This document shows positions 45,643 through 57,159 of a stretch of 64,000 nucleotides of DNA, piece by piece. The notes under the pieces were generated by a model. It searched no databases, had not been told where the DNA came from, and saw only the letters and a program-made list of their open reading frames with translations. The stretch is from assembly GCF_030445035.2 (NCBI RefSeq), contig NC_080673.1, positions 40,110,365 through 40,174,364 of the forward strand. The letters run 5' to 3'. How positions within the stretch are numbered: the first letter of the stretch is position 1; every line of letters starts with the position of its first letter. The stretch is from Dasypus novemcinctus. Taxonomy: Eukaryota; Chordata; Mammalia; Cingulata; Dasypodidae. A program made the translations under genes and the position numbers.

Positions 45643-46336
45643 GGAGGAAAAATCAAATGGGATAAACCCTAATAGACCTACACTTCCCCATTTAAAAGAA
45701 AACTGTTCAACACCAAAGATAAAGAGAGAATTTTGACAGCTGAAAGAGAAAATAAACATGTCACATACAAGGGAGCCTCAGTAAGAGTAAGTGACAATTT
45801 CTCATCAGAAACCATGAAAGTAAGAAGAAAGTGGGGTAATATTTAAAGTGCTGAAAGCTAAAAAAAAAAAGAAAAAGTCAACCAATAATTCAATATCAGG
45901 CAAAACCGTCTTTCACCAATAAAGGAAAAATTAAGGTTATTCCTAGATAAACAAAAGCCACAGGACTTTGTGACCCCTACACTGGCCCTAAAAGAATATG
46001 CTAAAGAGAGTTCTGCAGGTTGAAAGGTATGACACCAGACAGTTGACTAAAACCACATAAGAAATAAAGATCTCTGGTAAAGATAAGGACATGGGTAAAT
46101 ATAAATATCCATACTATTGTATTTCTGGTTTGTAACTCCATTTTTTACTTCCTACAGGATTTAGAAGGCAAATACATAAAATGCAATGATAAATGAATGG
46201 TTTGGGGCTCATAATGTATAAAGGTAGGGGGCTGGAGGGGTGTAGGAACATAATTTATATATGCTATTGAAGTTAAGTTGGTGTCAAAGCAAGTGAGATT
46301 GTTATATATGTAGCATGTTATATTTAAGCCTCATAG

Positions 46337-46776
46337 GGGCGGCACCCACTCATAGGGGATGCCCAGTGGATAGGGCATCCGTCTATCACACAGGAGGCCC
46401 ATGGTTCAAACCCCAGGCCTCCTTGACCCATGTGGAGCTGGCCCACATGCAGTGCTGATGCACGCAAGGAGTGCCGTGCCACGCAGGGGTGTCCCCCGCA
46501 TAGGGAGCCCCATGCGCAAGGAGCGCACCCCATAAGGAGAGCCGCCCAGCGCGAAAGAAAGTGCAGCCTGCCCAGGAATGGCGCCGCACACATGGAGAGC
46601 TGACACAACAAGATGACGCAACACAAAGAAACACAGATTCCCATGCCGCTGACAACAGAAGTAGACAAAGAAGACGCAGCAAATAGACACAGAGAACAGA
46701 CAACTGGGGTGGGGGCACGGGGCGCGGGGGAAGGGGAGAGAAATAAGTAAATAAATAAATCTCAAAAAAAAAAAAA
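46337..46776 (+). mobile_element. DAS-SINE, young long form with 15-bp TSD
   Basis: Young-type copy inside the HAL1-like element, with B box 'ggttcaaacccc' near 46403, body similar to 21469-21900 and poly(A) at 46763-46777. The head differs from the usual start ('ggcggcacccactcataggg'). A perfect 15-bp duplication 'atttaagcctcatag' is at 46322-46336 and 46777-46791. Confidence 0.93.
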
Positions 46777-47555
46777 ATTTAAGCCTCATAGTAAACACAA
46801 AGATAATATTAGAGAATATGCAAACTCATGGAGACAGAAAGTAGAACACAGGTTACTAGGGGTTGGGGAAAGGGCAATGGGGAGTTAATGAAAAATGCAT
46901 GTTAAGTTTCTGTTTGGCATGAAGGGAAATTTCTAGTGATGGATGGTGGTGAGGGTACTGCCACATTGTGACTGTGATTGTGATTAATCCCACTGAATGT
47001 TATGCCTGGGATGGATGGGAATGGAAGATTTGTGTTGTTTATATGCTTCTACAACTTCAAAAAAAGAAAAAGAAACTGAAGAGATAATGGCAATTAAATG
47101 CAATACATGATGCAGAATAGGATCTAAGAATGGAAGAGAAAGGGTTCCAAAGGACATTACTGGGACATAAAAAATGGAATATAAAATGTAAGCTATATAT
47201 AAATATTAAATTTCTTGAACTTGATAACTGCACTTAGGTGATTATATAAGTGAATATCCTTGTTTGTAGGAAATGTACAGAAAAGTATTATGTGTTTAAG
47301 GAGTATGATGTGTGTAACTTGCTCTCAAATGTTCAGAAAGTAGATGAGGAGATAGGTAGATAGCTAAATGGATGGATGGATGGATAGACATAGAGAGACA
47401 GATAGAAAGAATGAGATGGCAAAGGTGGAAAGTACTAAAATGGGTGGGTCTGGGTACCTGGGTATATTGGAGTTATCTTTTTGGGGTTTGTATTGCTTTT
47501 GCCACTGTCATGAAAGTTTGAAAGAATTTCAAAATAAAAAGTTTTTTTTTAAAAG

Positions 47556-47632
47556 GACTATTGCCTCATCTTTCACCCATGAGGAAACTGAGGCTCTGAA
47601 AACAAGCGACCTGCTTAAGGTCTCAAAATAGG
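47556..47632 (-). mobile_element. MIR fragment
   Basis: Short reversed MIR piece: 'catgaggaaactgaggctct' followed by 'gacctgcttaaggtc'. Confidence 0.55.
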
Positions 47633-47639
47633 ATTTTCA

Positions 47640-50600
47640 GCAACCAGCACCTCTGATGTTTCCTGAGCCAGCGCACGGACAGAGAATCGTGGGTGGTGGT
47701 GCCTGCTGGAGGCCCCCGAGGCCTCCTGCTCTCTGCTCACCCCTCCGGCTGCTTTCTGTGCCTGAGCACCTGCTGTTATCCCAAATGACCTGGAGCATCC
47801 TCTCTCGAAGCCTTTCCAGGGAGCCTTTTCAGCCCACGTTGCTCTTTCCCCCGCTAAACTGCCCCTGCACTGAGCACTACACAAACCAACACTTTGCTCA
47901 GAGGAAGGGAAGAGGAGTAATTCTATAATGACTTAAACATGTACATTTTATATGCCTCCCCCAAAACGCATATGCTTTTGAAGAAAAGGACCATGCCCTC
48001 TAATCCTAAATCACCTGCAGCACCATGTTATACATATAACAGGTTCCCTAAAACCCATAAAAAGAAAAAAGAGTGATTGGCAGATTATCAGATGCAGAGC
48101 ACAGGGCATCGCAGGCAGGAAGATGCCCTTACACAATAATTTCTGCTCTCTCCTTTCTCTTACTGGCTTCTACCCATATAAAGTTTCATACACATATATA
48201 CACTCATGACACAAGATACATATGACTCCAATTTTTTTTTTTTACTCCTGGGCCCTTACTCATTTAAGAAAAGGTTTTCACTTGACAGTCATGTGATTGG
48301 TATGTGCTTGCTCCCCAGACAATTTCTTGGAGCAAAAAGAAAAGAATGACAAACATTGATGAGTTACTGGGAGAGGGAGGCTTCCAAGTAACTCTCCAGC
48401 TCTGAGTGTCTGAAGACGTCTGGTCGGCAGGTCGTTGGGCGAACGCACGGGCCAGCTGCCATATGTCCCTCAAGTGGCCTTCCTAGGCCAGCATGGTCAT
48501 TTTAGAAAAACTGAATGAAATCCCCTCAGGCTACAGTGATGGACGCAGCATGGGGTGACACTGGAACAAATGACATGGGTCCTAATTACTGAAGCCTTGT
48601 GGCCTGTGACGATGCTGAGCACAGGCAGGGGCTGGGAAAACCTGTGAAGAGGCTGTGCGCTGCATGAAAGAATTCACTTTACCTGAGGCAGCTGAGACCA
48701 GGTTTGGGGTGCTGGGACAGCTTCCACCCAGCTCCCCGCCCCTCCGGAGCCTCTTTCTACTGTCATTTTAAGAGGCCTTTGGGCCAAACCTATTGCCTGG
48801 TGGCCAGCTAAGCACTCTGGCCTGCACTTTGCTTCTGCTTCAGAAAGACACTGTGAGAACATAGGGAGGAAAGTGGGAGGATTGAAAGGACGAGGAAGGG
48901 GAACAGAGGAAGAGGAGGCAGAAAAAGAAGGAGAAACGGGGAGCCGGGCTGCCCGCCAACACTGGGCCGCACCGGCCGCCTGTCAGTGCCAGAGCTGGAG
49001 CCCTGAGCTGGCCCGCGCCAGGACAGACAGACACTCAGATGGGCGGATGGGACGGCCCAGTGGGTGCCTCATGGGCCCCACACCTTATGTGTTTGCTTTT
49101 CTGGGACCTCCAGTCAAAAAAAAAAAACTGAAACATTAATACTCGCTATCGCTGGGTTGCTGTAGGAGGAGAAGAGCTTTCCTGGAGGAAGAACCCACGT
49201 GCTCTGAGGCAGGACGGTGGTGACAGCAAGAGCCGCGGCAGGCCAGCGGCCCACCTGAGGGGCTGGAGGGGTCTTCGGGTGTCCCTGAGCCGCCCCCATT
49301 ATCCACGCCTGGTGGCGGGTTCTCTCTCCACCCCTCTCTCTCCCTGCGTCACACCCAGGGCCCTCCCCACAAAGCTGAGAGGCCTCCCCTCCTTCTGTTC
49401 TCCTGCTCGAGGGCCTGGGGTTGGCCCTCCCCTACCCTGAGGAACCGACAGCAGCCACCCTGCCCTGACACTCCTTGCCCAGCGGACCTAAGGAAGGCCA
49501 CCCCCAAGCAGCCCGAGGGGCTGCACCCGCAGGCAGCTGGGTTGGGGTCTGTGCCCCTCTATTCCAGCCCCCTAGCCCGGGCCTCGTGCTCCCACACGCA
49601 GGAGTCTCCCCTTTGCTCTTTTCCTGCCGGTTATACTATGAGAATTTTGTTTTCCGTCGCTGACGGTGGGAGCTAAAGTCTGAGGAAAACAAACACACAC
49701 CCAAAACCTCCTCAGGCTTTTCCCTACTGTAAACATTTCACATCCCGTCTCCTCCTCGAGCCTTGAGGAGAGCAGTTTTCCGAAAGATAATTGCGGTCTT
49801 TGAGAAAACTCCAGCCCGGTGTCTGAATTCACACTAGGCCCAGGGCGCGGCTGCTTTCAGGTGGCTCCTGCTCCTGCTCCGCGCTTCTGCCGCGGGCTGG
49901 GGCGGCCCGGAAAAACAATGCCCTCCTTCAGGGAGGCAGGTGGCTGCATTGCAACACCCAGCAGAGGCAGGCCCGCCGGTGAGAGCCACTCTGGAAAAGG
50001 AGGGAAAGGTGTTTGCAGAGGGTGGAGGCCCTGATGTGCGGGTGCGCTCAGCCCCCCGGGCACCCCGGCCCGGGAGCCGCTAGCCGGTGCTCTGGCGCAG
50101 CTGGGCGGGCTGTTAAAGTATTGAGCTGCTTTGGATGTGATTGGTAAGGAGCGCCTGCTCTTCCCCCACCGCTGTGTCCCCAGCCACCTGGGCCTTCTCT
50201 GGGCGGCCCCTGGACCTCCCTGCCAGGCGGCCCCTGAGGATCGTGTCTGGCACCACAGGCCCCTCCGCCAACTCGCCCTTCTCTGCTTGCCCAGTGCTGT
50301 CCATTCTGACTTAAATATTTGTAAAAACAACCTTGTGGCACCTCGTTCATAAAGCCTCACCCACTGTCCCGCCACCCGGATGAGCATTAATTAATCTCAA
50401 CAAGTCAGATAGCCGTTGTTGACACTCTGGGTAGTTGCCACGTTCCTTAGTGTTTCCATTTCGTATGACTGTATATGTTCAGTTCTTCCTCCCCCTCTAC
50501 ACAGAAGTCTTTCACACGGCTCAGGAGCCATTCGTCACCTTGGGTGGGAACGCATTCCCTGCCCCCTCCCCAGTCCACCTGCAGAACTCGCCCCCCCACC

Positions 50601-51105
50601 CCAGCCGCCCGGCCGCTGCTTCATCTGCACTGTGAGCTTTTCACTTCCACCAACTCGCAACATCACACTGCCGGTCTCCAAGAGCCCTGGAAGCTTCCAC
50701 CGGGAACCGTGATGCGGGGCCCCATGGCAGAGAGCGGGGCACAGGCCGGGAGCAAGCCCTTCAGATCACAGCCACGCCCAGGACTTCACTGTGGTGTGAA
50801 ATGCATGTATGAAGATTAGCCCACGAAACAGCCTGCTGATGTGTCTGCAGCCACAGACCTGCTAAGGCCACCTCCCCAGCTCCCCAAGCTGAGGGGGAGG
50901 GGTAATGCGCAGGTGGTGGACGCAGCAGGTAACTGGGGATGGAACGCACCACTATTTACAGGTTTCTTTCTTCTAAGAGATGTGCCTTCTTCATTTTGCT
51001 TTGCTTAATCAACAAAATGAATTTACGTTCCCTGAGCACACAGCAACACAGTGGAGAAGCAGCCCGCAGAATTCCCAGTGGCAGGGAGGAGCCTGACTGG
51101 GATGC
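47640..51105. other. GC-richer single-copy block, no gene recognised
   Basis: 3.5 kb with no interspersed repeat recognised, unusual in this repeat-dense window. CpG-richer patches lie at 48930-49040 and 49850-50110. Many overlapping frames up to 176 codons (49857-50387, minus) are Pro/Gly/Ala/Arg-rich, as expected from GC content, and match no domain I know. A polyT at 48233-48243 and an A-run at 49117-49127 are minor. The absence of old repeats could reflect functional constraint or just chance. Confidence 0.45.
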
Positions 51106-51109
51106 CGGG

Positions 51110-52613
51110 AAATGGGAGCCTTAGTACATTGCTGGTGGAAATGTAAAATGGTGCAGCCACTGTGGAAAACAGTTTGGCATTTCCGCAAAAAGTTAAACAT
51201 AGAACAGCCATATGACCTGGCAATCCCACTTCTAGGTATATGCCCCAAAGAATTGAAAACAGGGACTCAAACAGATATTTGTACACCAGTGTTTATGACA
51301 GCATTGGAAGCAAGCCCAGTGTCCATCAACAGATGAACAGATAAACAAAATGTGGTATATCCACACAATGGAATATATATATATATATATTAAAGATTTA
51401 TGTATTTATTTCTCTCCCTTCCCCCCCCACCCTGGTTGTCTGTTCTCTGTGTCTATTTGCTGCATCTTCTTTGTCCGATTCTGTTGTTGTCAGCGGCACG
51501 GGAATCTGTGTCTCTTTTTGTTCCGTCATCTTGTTGTGTCAGCTCTCCGTGTGTGCAGCACCATTCCTGGGCAGGCTGCCCTTTGTTTTGTGCTGGGCGG
51601 CTCTCCTTATGGGGCGCACTCCTTGCACGTGGGGCTCCCCTACGCGGGGGACACCCCTGCGTGGCAGGGCACTCCTTGAGCGCATCAGCACTGCGCATGG
51701 GCCAGCTCCACAAGGGTCAAGGAGGCCCGGGGTTTGAACCGCGGACCTCCTATGTGGTAGATGGACGCCCTAACCACTGGGCCAAGTCTGCCGCCACACA
51801 ATGGAACATAAAACAACCCTAAAAAGGAGTGAAGTTTGATACATGCTACAACATGGATAAACCTTGAAGACATCATGTTGAAAGATGTAAGCAGCTGCTG
51901 TATGAGTCCCCGCATATGAAATAGCTAGAATACGCAAATTCATAGAGACAGAAAGTAGAGTATAGGGCACCAGGAATGGGGAGCAGGAAGAATGGGGAGT
52001 TAATGCATAACGGATGCAGAGTTTCTGTTTGGGTGATAGGAACTTTCTGGTAATGGATGGTGGTGAAGGCAGTTAATCCCACTGAATTGCATGCTTGGGA
52101 GTGGTTGAGATGGAAAAGTTCATGTTGTATGTATGTTTCTACCATTTTAAAAAAAGACATTAAACAGATAATAACAGCTTAAGGCAATATATTTTCCCCA
52201 ACTGAATTTAATAATGAAGGAGGAAATGCCCAAAAAGATAGTACTGGGGCATATGTAAAAGTCTAAGTATAATCTGTAAGCTTTATATCAATGTTAAGTT
52301 TCCTGAACTTGGTCACTGTACTAAAAGTGATTACATAAGTGAATATTCTTATTCTTAGGAAATGTACACATAAGTATTAAGTGTTCGAGGGACATGTCAC
52401 AGCCTACTCTCAATGTATACAAACTACTCTCAAATGTTTAGAAAAAGATAGATAAATAGATGATAGAATGAAATAGCAAATGTGGCAAAATGTTAAAAGT
52501 TGGTGGATCTGGGTTTTGGAAAGGGGGTTGGGTTGGAGTTCTCTGTATGGGATTTGTGTTGTTTTTGTAATTGTCCTGTAAGTTTGAAATTATTTCAAAA
52601 TAAAAAAGTTTAA
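51110..52613 (+). mobile_element. L1M ORF2 end and complete 3' UTR
   Basis: The ORF2 C-terminal sequence (51120-51373) includes 'gaaaacagtttggcatttcc', 'aatcccacttctaggtatat' and 'gtccatcaacagatgaacag'. The 3' UTR follows after the SINE, with the terminal 'ttgaaattatttcaaaataa' and tail near 52600. The 3' UTR is collinear with 46795-47550, showing that the HAL1-like element shares its 3' end with this L1. Confidence 0.88.
51374..51793 (-). mobile_element. DAS-SINE, young long form with 13-bp TSD
   Basis: Minus-strand young-type copy with oligo-C run at 51422-51429 and reversed head ending 'gggccaagtctgccg'. The perfect duplication 'ccacacaatggaa' is at 51361-51373 and 51794-51806. An (AT)n run of about 18 bp marks the tail side. 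Confidence 0.93.
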
Positions 52614-52629
52614 ATTTTTTTAAGAAGTG

Positions 52630-52833
52630 GGGGAGGGGCGATGCGACTCAAGCACTGAGCACCTGCCTCCCCCATGGGAGGTCCCAGATTCAGCACCCTG
52701 TGCCTCCTGGAAAAGCAAAAACAAACAAAAACCAACTTGGAGGAGCCGATGTGGCTGTGATTGAGTGCCGGCTCCCCACATACGAGGTCCCAGGTTCAAT
52801 TCCTGCCCCAGTATCTCAAAAAAAAAAAAAAAA
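52630..52833 (+). mobile_element. DAS-SINE, short dimer
   Basis: Two tRNA-like heads ('ggggcgatgcgactcaagc' and, from about 52741, 'ggagccgatgtggctgtgat') joined by an A-rich linker, with a final A16 tail. Same architecture as 25263-25466. It abuts the tail of the L1 at 51110-52613. Confidence 0.85.
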
Positions 52834-52839
52834 GACTGG

Positions 52840-53880
52840 TATTTAAAACAGACTGGGGTAAAATGCACAAAATGGCACTCCACATACATTCCGTAAGCCC
52901 TGGCGGCCTAACCTGGTCAGCAGTGAGCCAGCTTGGTTGCTTCAACATCCTCCTTCACTGAGAGTCAGAGGGGCCAGGCCATTTTCATAGAATCATATTC
53001 CACAGAAAAATACCCCACATTAGAATGCAACCCAGTGTGTTCCATCCGTGCTGATTCCACCGAGGACGCGGACTCCGGCCGTGCCGCGGGCCGTCCTTTG
53101 GGCGTGAAGTGTCCACGGTGCAGGGCGGTGGTTGTGTGGGACCCAGGGCCTGGCTACATCGTGCGGGTCCTGCGGTACAGCGGAAGTCGAGGACGGGAAA
53201 CGAGTGTGGCTGTGTGAGCTTTCTCGTTGTTAGATTCTGCAGTAAGAGGCCATGTCATGATGGAGGTTTGATGGTATTTATATCTGAGAGCAGGGAACAC
53301 GTTTGATCTTGCCGAGCAAAGAAAGTCAGGGTCTATGCCGACCCAGGCCCTCCCTCACACACAGAAGAGGGGCAGCCTGATGGTGCCACGGAAGCCCCTT
53401 CTGTGACTTTTTGTCCTTTGAACCACCCCGCTACCTGCTGATGAGCTTTCACTGAAAGAATCAAAACTTCCGCATCTTCTGTTTCTTAGTTGCCCGGAGC
53501 TTCATTCCTGCCTTTAGACGGTGGCCACACCAGCCTCTCCTTTCCATGCTAGTGCTCAGCTGTGAGTCAGAATCCAAGGCTGCGATTCAGGGTCCTCAGC
53601 CCCTGCGACCCCCGGCAGGCGCTGCTCAGCTCCCATCCGCAGGTAGCGCTCCCGGAACAGCGGCCTTGGCTGTGCTCCTTCAAAGGCTTAAGCAGGCTGT
53701 ACCCACACAGAAAACCTTTTTTCCAGCCCCCTGCCATGCTGCTCACAAGATGAGTGCTTGCTGAAGGCTGAGCGGAGGCTGCAGGCTGTGTGTCAACCTG
53801 ACTTGGGGCTTTTATTGACCCTCCTGGGTGATCACCAAAGGACTGCAAACATCTGTAAGATAACACGTGATTCATGGAGA
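52840..53880. other. Single-copy DNA, CpG-richer at 53060-53200
   Basis: No repeat or exon recognised. The frame at 52933-53217 crosses the CpG-richer patch and has no domain similarity. Confidence 0.4.
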
Positions 53881-53884
53881 CTAT

Positions 53885-53992
53885 GTTTATTTTTGCTTTC
53901 ATTGTATCCTAGTGACTCACATAAGGCCCAGCAAAAGTGGTTTACCTAGAAGTTTTTAATTGAATGAACAAGTGAGTGAATAAATGAATGAC
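53885..53992 (+). mobile_element. L2 3' end
   Basis: 'cacataaggcccagcaaaag' followed by the typical L2 terminal 'tgaatgaacaagtgagtg' and 'aataaatgaatga'. Confidence 0.55.
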
Positions 53993-54560
53993 GTAAAACT
54001 GAAAGGAGAGACAGCAAGAACAGGAAGGAGGGGGTGAAGTGAGGCAATGGGGAAAGGCTCCATGGCGGAGCGAGACCTGAGCTGGGTAGCTGAGACTGGG
54101 TGGGAGAGAGAGAAGCCAGAGGCAGGCCGGCCAGAGATATTCGAGAGAATAATGAACCACTAGGAAGGGTGGCTCAGTCAATTAACAATCTTCATCCTGG
54201 AGGTGCATGGTGGTTATTTCCCCAGGGAACCAAGCTAGATTCTGACATGGAGATTTTAGGAACTGAAGATCATCTGGCACAGGTGGAGACTGTATAACAG
54301 GGAATAGGGATGGGAATTCATGTTCTGGGGCAAGTTCTCAGTGGGGCCCTGAGCGAGTATATTTTAGGCTCTGAAGGAGAAGGATTAGGGACCGTTAACA
54401 TTTCCCTCTCATTCAGCCCCCTGGCCTCCTAACTTCTAGCACTGACAGGTTTTCCACCCAAGTGTCTTGTATTTTCCATCCAAGTGTCTTATATTTCCCT
54501 GAAGAAACCTTTTCAATAATAACACCTACTCCCAGAGTTACAACTTGATTCCCACATAGG
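53993..54560. other. Single-copy DNA
   Basis: Nothing recognised except a small direct duplication, 'ccaagtgtctt' with variants, at 54459-54495. Confidence 0.4.
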
Positions 54561-54564
54561 CACA

Positions 54565-54800
54565 CTCATTCAAAACATAACTACCAAGAACCCCTTCTAG
54601 CAACAGCAGAGAATAAAACAGGCACGTTCCCGTGCTTTCATGGAGCTTACCTTCCAACAAGGAGGGGAAAATTGCTGTTGTAAAGGATACAATAAGGAAC
54701 ATCAACAGGGTAACAGGAGTGGCAAGAGGGGGATATCAACTTTAGGTTTGGTGGTCAGAGAAGGTAGCTCTGAGGAGGTGACATTTGAGCTGCAAACTAT
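54565..54800 (-). mobile_element. L2 fragment
   Basis: Reversed L2 order: 'gcagagaataaaacaggcac', 'tttcatggagcttaccttcc' and 'gctctgaggaggtgacattt'. Confidence 0.6.
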
Positions 54801-54845
54801 AGGTAAAGTAAACTCATGACAAAAGTCAATAAAGAAAGAGTAGGA

Positions 54846-55196
54846 GGGACACGGATTTGGCTCAACTGATAGGGTGTCCGCCAACCATATGGGAGGTCCA
54901 GGGTTCAAACCCCGGACCTCCTGACCTGTGTGGTGAGCTGGCCCATGTGCAGTGCTGATGTGTGTAAGGAGTGCCATGCCACGCAGGGGTGTCCCCTGTG
55001 TAGGGGAGCCCCATGTGCAAAGAGTACACCCTGTAAGAAAGGCCACCCCGTGCAAAAAAAGCGCAGCCTGCCCAGGAGTGGTGCTGCACACACAGAGAGC
55101 TTATTATGCAGCAAGATGATGCAACAAAAAGAGACACAGATTCCTGGTGCCGCTGACAAGAATGCAAGCTGACACAAAGAACACACAGTGAAGGGA
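54846..55196 (+). mobile_element. DAS-SINE, long form, 3'-truncated
   Basis: Good head and body ('gggacacggatttggctcaa', B box 'ggttcaaacccc' near 54902) but it ends at 'gaacacacagtgaagg' without the G-rich run or A tail. Later deletion or an aborted 3' end would explain this. Confidence 0.88.
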
Positions 55197-55259
55197 CCCT
55201 GAATTTCAGTGTATGAGCACATAGCATCATAATAAAAATAGTTGCTTTTTTATTGCATC

Positions 55260-55435
55260 AGGCTTTTATTATTAAGAGTCTTCAGAAAAACCGTCTCAAA
55301 TTCTTATGTAAATCCTTCCATTTAGGCTTATTATCTGCATTCTACAGATGAGTAAACTGAGGTCCAGAGAGTGCTAGTTTCTGACAAAGCTTAGTGAGAT
55401 GGAATTTGAACCTGAGTCTGGGAGAATAATTATGG
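55260..55435 (-). mobile_element. MIR
   Basis: Reversed MIR with 'ttctacagatgagtaaactg' and 'ggtccagaga' followed by the tRNA-like end 'gaatttgaacctgagtctgg'. Confidence 0.65.
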
Positions 55436-55444
55436 TTGAAGGTA

Positions 55445-55640
55445 ATCATTCATTCATTGATTAAATTAGTGTTTACTTTGTTTCTAGTCTGTAGGGGTAG
55501 GCACTCTGCTATGGTACATATAACCATGGACAAGTTGCCTCTCTTTTCCTTAAAGACTTGAAAACTGGGGAAGAAGTAAACAAGTGGACTCATAAGCAAA
55601 CCTGTGTGACAGGTCAGTGATTGGAGCATGCAGAGGAGAC
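55445..55640 (-). mobile_element. L2 fragment
   Basis: Reversed L2 3' end: 'tcattcattcattgattaaa', 'aggggtaggcactctgctat' and a diverged interior. Confidence 0.55.
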
Positions 55641-55753
55641 TCAAAAGAACACAGTTAGCAGATGCCCATTCTGATGCATATTTATTTTTCAACACTAGTA
55701 TCCAATGGTAACACCAGTTTGTAGTGCTGGTGCCAATACTGGAAAGAAATTTT

Positions 55754-56164
55754 TTTAAATGTATTTATTTATAACCCCCTAACCCCCATTGTTTTGTGTT
55801 TGCTGTCTGCTCTCCGTGTCCATTCGCTGTGTGTTCTTCTGTGTTTGTTTGTCTTCTCTTTAGGTGGCACCAGGAACTGATCCTGAGACCTTCCAGAGTG
55901 GAAAAGAGGTGCTTAATCTCTTGTGCCACCTCAGCTCTCTGGTCTGCTGTGTCTCTTATTGTCTCTCCTCTGTGTCTCTTTTTGTTGCATCATCTTGCTA
56001 CCCCAGCACTCTACGTGGGCCAGCACTCCATGCAGGCCACCACTCTGTGTGGGCAGCTCACTGCACAGCCCAACTCGCCTTCACCAGGAGGCCCCGGGAA
56101 TCAAACCCTGGACCTCCTATATGGTAGACGGGAGCCCAATTACTTGAGCCACATCCGCTTCCCT
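55754..56164 (-). mobile_element. DAS-SINE, dimeric form with 13-bp TSD
   Basis: Minus-strand dimer with outer reversed head 'gagccacatccgcttccct' and inner reversed head near 55928. Three or four ~17-bp modules lie at 56004-56073. The flanks 'ggaaagaaatttt' (55741-55753) and 'gggaagaaatttt' (56165-56177) differ by one base. Confidence 0.92.
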
Positions 56165-56179
56165 GGGAAGAAATTTTGC

Positions 56180-57010
56180 AGGTCACAGCAAAAAGATCTT
56201 CATGACCTAGGAATATACTTAATAAAATAATTCAGAAGTTGAGTGAAAAGAACTATGATAACGTGCTTACTGTAGCATTTAAACATTAACATGAAGCTGA
56301 GAGGAAGCAAGAAGAATTTTGAGACATCCTGGGACAAAGGCTTGGGAGAGTGTGACTGATGGATAAACAGGACTGAAGATAAAATTTCACCAGGATGATC
56401 AGGCTGTTCCTTGACTGACCCTCTTGAAGGCCCGACTCCCACGATCTACCCTCATCTCTGCCTCTGCCACTGAGGCACAAATTGAGCCTGTCCTGGTCCC
56501 CGCAGTGCTCTGCCAGCTCCGTTGCTGACCCAGTCTGTGCACACACCAAGACAGCAAACATGAGGGGAATGTGTTTCAACAGATTATGGTAGAGAAACAC
56601 GCTGAAATATCATTCCTCCATCAAAGAGGAGATGGTCCGGAAGGCTATGTAGAAACATGGAAAAATGTTTCACAGCAGAAACAGCTCGGATGACCGTGAG
56701 GGAGATGATTTAATGGATTTGGCAGAGCCACACAATGGAACGTTACAGTGGCTGGTATAAAAGTGTAATTGCAAAGTCATGGAAAAAATGTTGGCTATTA
56801 TGATAAATAAAAAGAGCTGAATACAGAATTATACGCAAACAGATTATGTACAGGGTTTCTCGATTTTAAACCTTCTGTAAGATCACTTAACTTTTATCAT
56901 TATAAAAATGGGGTATATGCGAGTAATAAGTGATGGCAAAAAAGTGGGTGTTATGGTGGGTTCAGTGATTGAAAACTTTAATTTTTCATTGGCATTATTT
57001 TAGCAAGTTT
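56180..57010 (+). mobile_element. Diverged L1 3' region
   Basis: 'gagccacacaatggaacgtt' and 'aaaagagctgaatacagaat' resemble the end of L1 ORF2 and the 3' UTR, but the copy is old and partly unrecognisable (56390-56570). Confidence 0.4.
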
Positions 57011-57159
57011 TCAATAAGATAACAAGCCTGAAAAGCGAATAGATTTCAGATTAAAGAACTTTTCAATACCAGCAGAAAAGTAAGTGTGCATTGAGCATCT
57101 TAAAATACTTTGTTTAGGTTCTGGTGATAAAAGGTGCAGAAGACAGTGGGGGCGCCTCC

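Larger units (their letters stand above)
44385..47555 (+). mobile_element. HAL1-like LINE, nearly full length
   Basis: The 5' end at about 44385 ('gccaagatgggggtactgaa') leads into a 5' UTR (to about 45165), an ORF1-like frame (45169-45642), and a 3' part without any ORF2. The 3' part runs through 'ttcctagataaacaaaagcc', 'tttgtaactccattttttac' and 'gaagttaagttggtgtcaaa', and ends in an L1M-like 3' terminus 'aagaatttcaaaataaaaag' plus A-rich tail. Presence of ORF1 without ORF2 is the hallmark of half-L1 (HAL1) elements, which depend on L1 reverse transcriptase. A SINE sits at 46337-46776; a (GGAT)n and (GATA)n patch is at 47345-47410. Confidence 0.75.

Noticed and set aside
49857-50387. 176-codon minus-strand frame in GC-rich DNA
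   Set aside because: Pro/Gly/Ala/Arg-rich with no domain, and overlapping frames on both strands; typical of GC-rich non-coding DNA where stops are rare.
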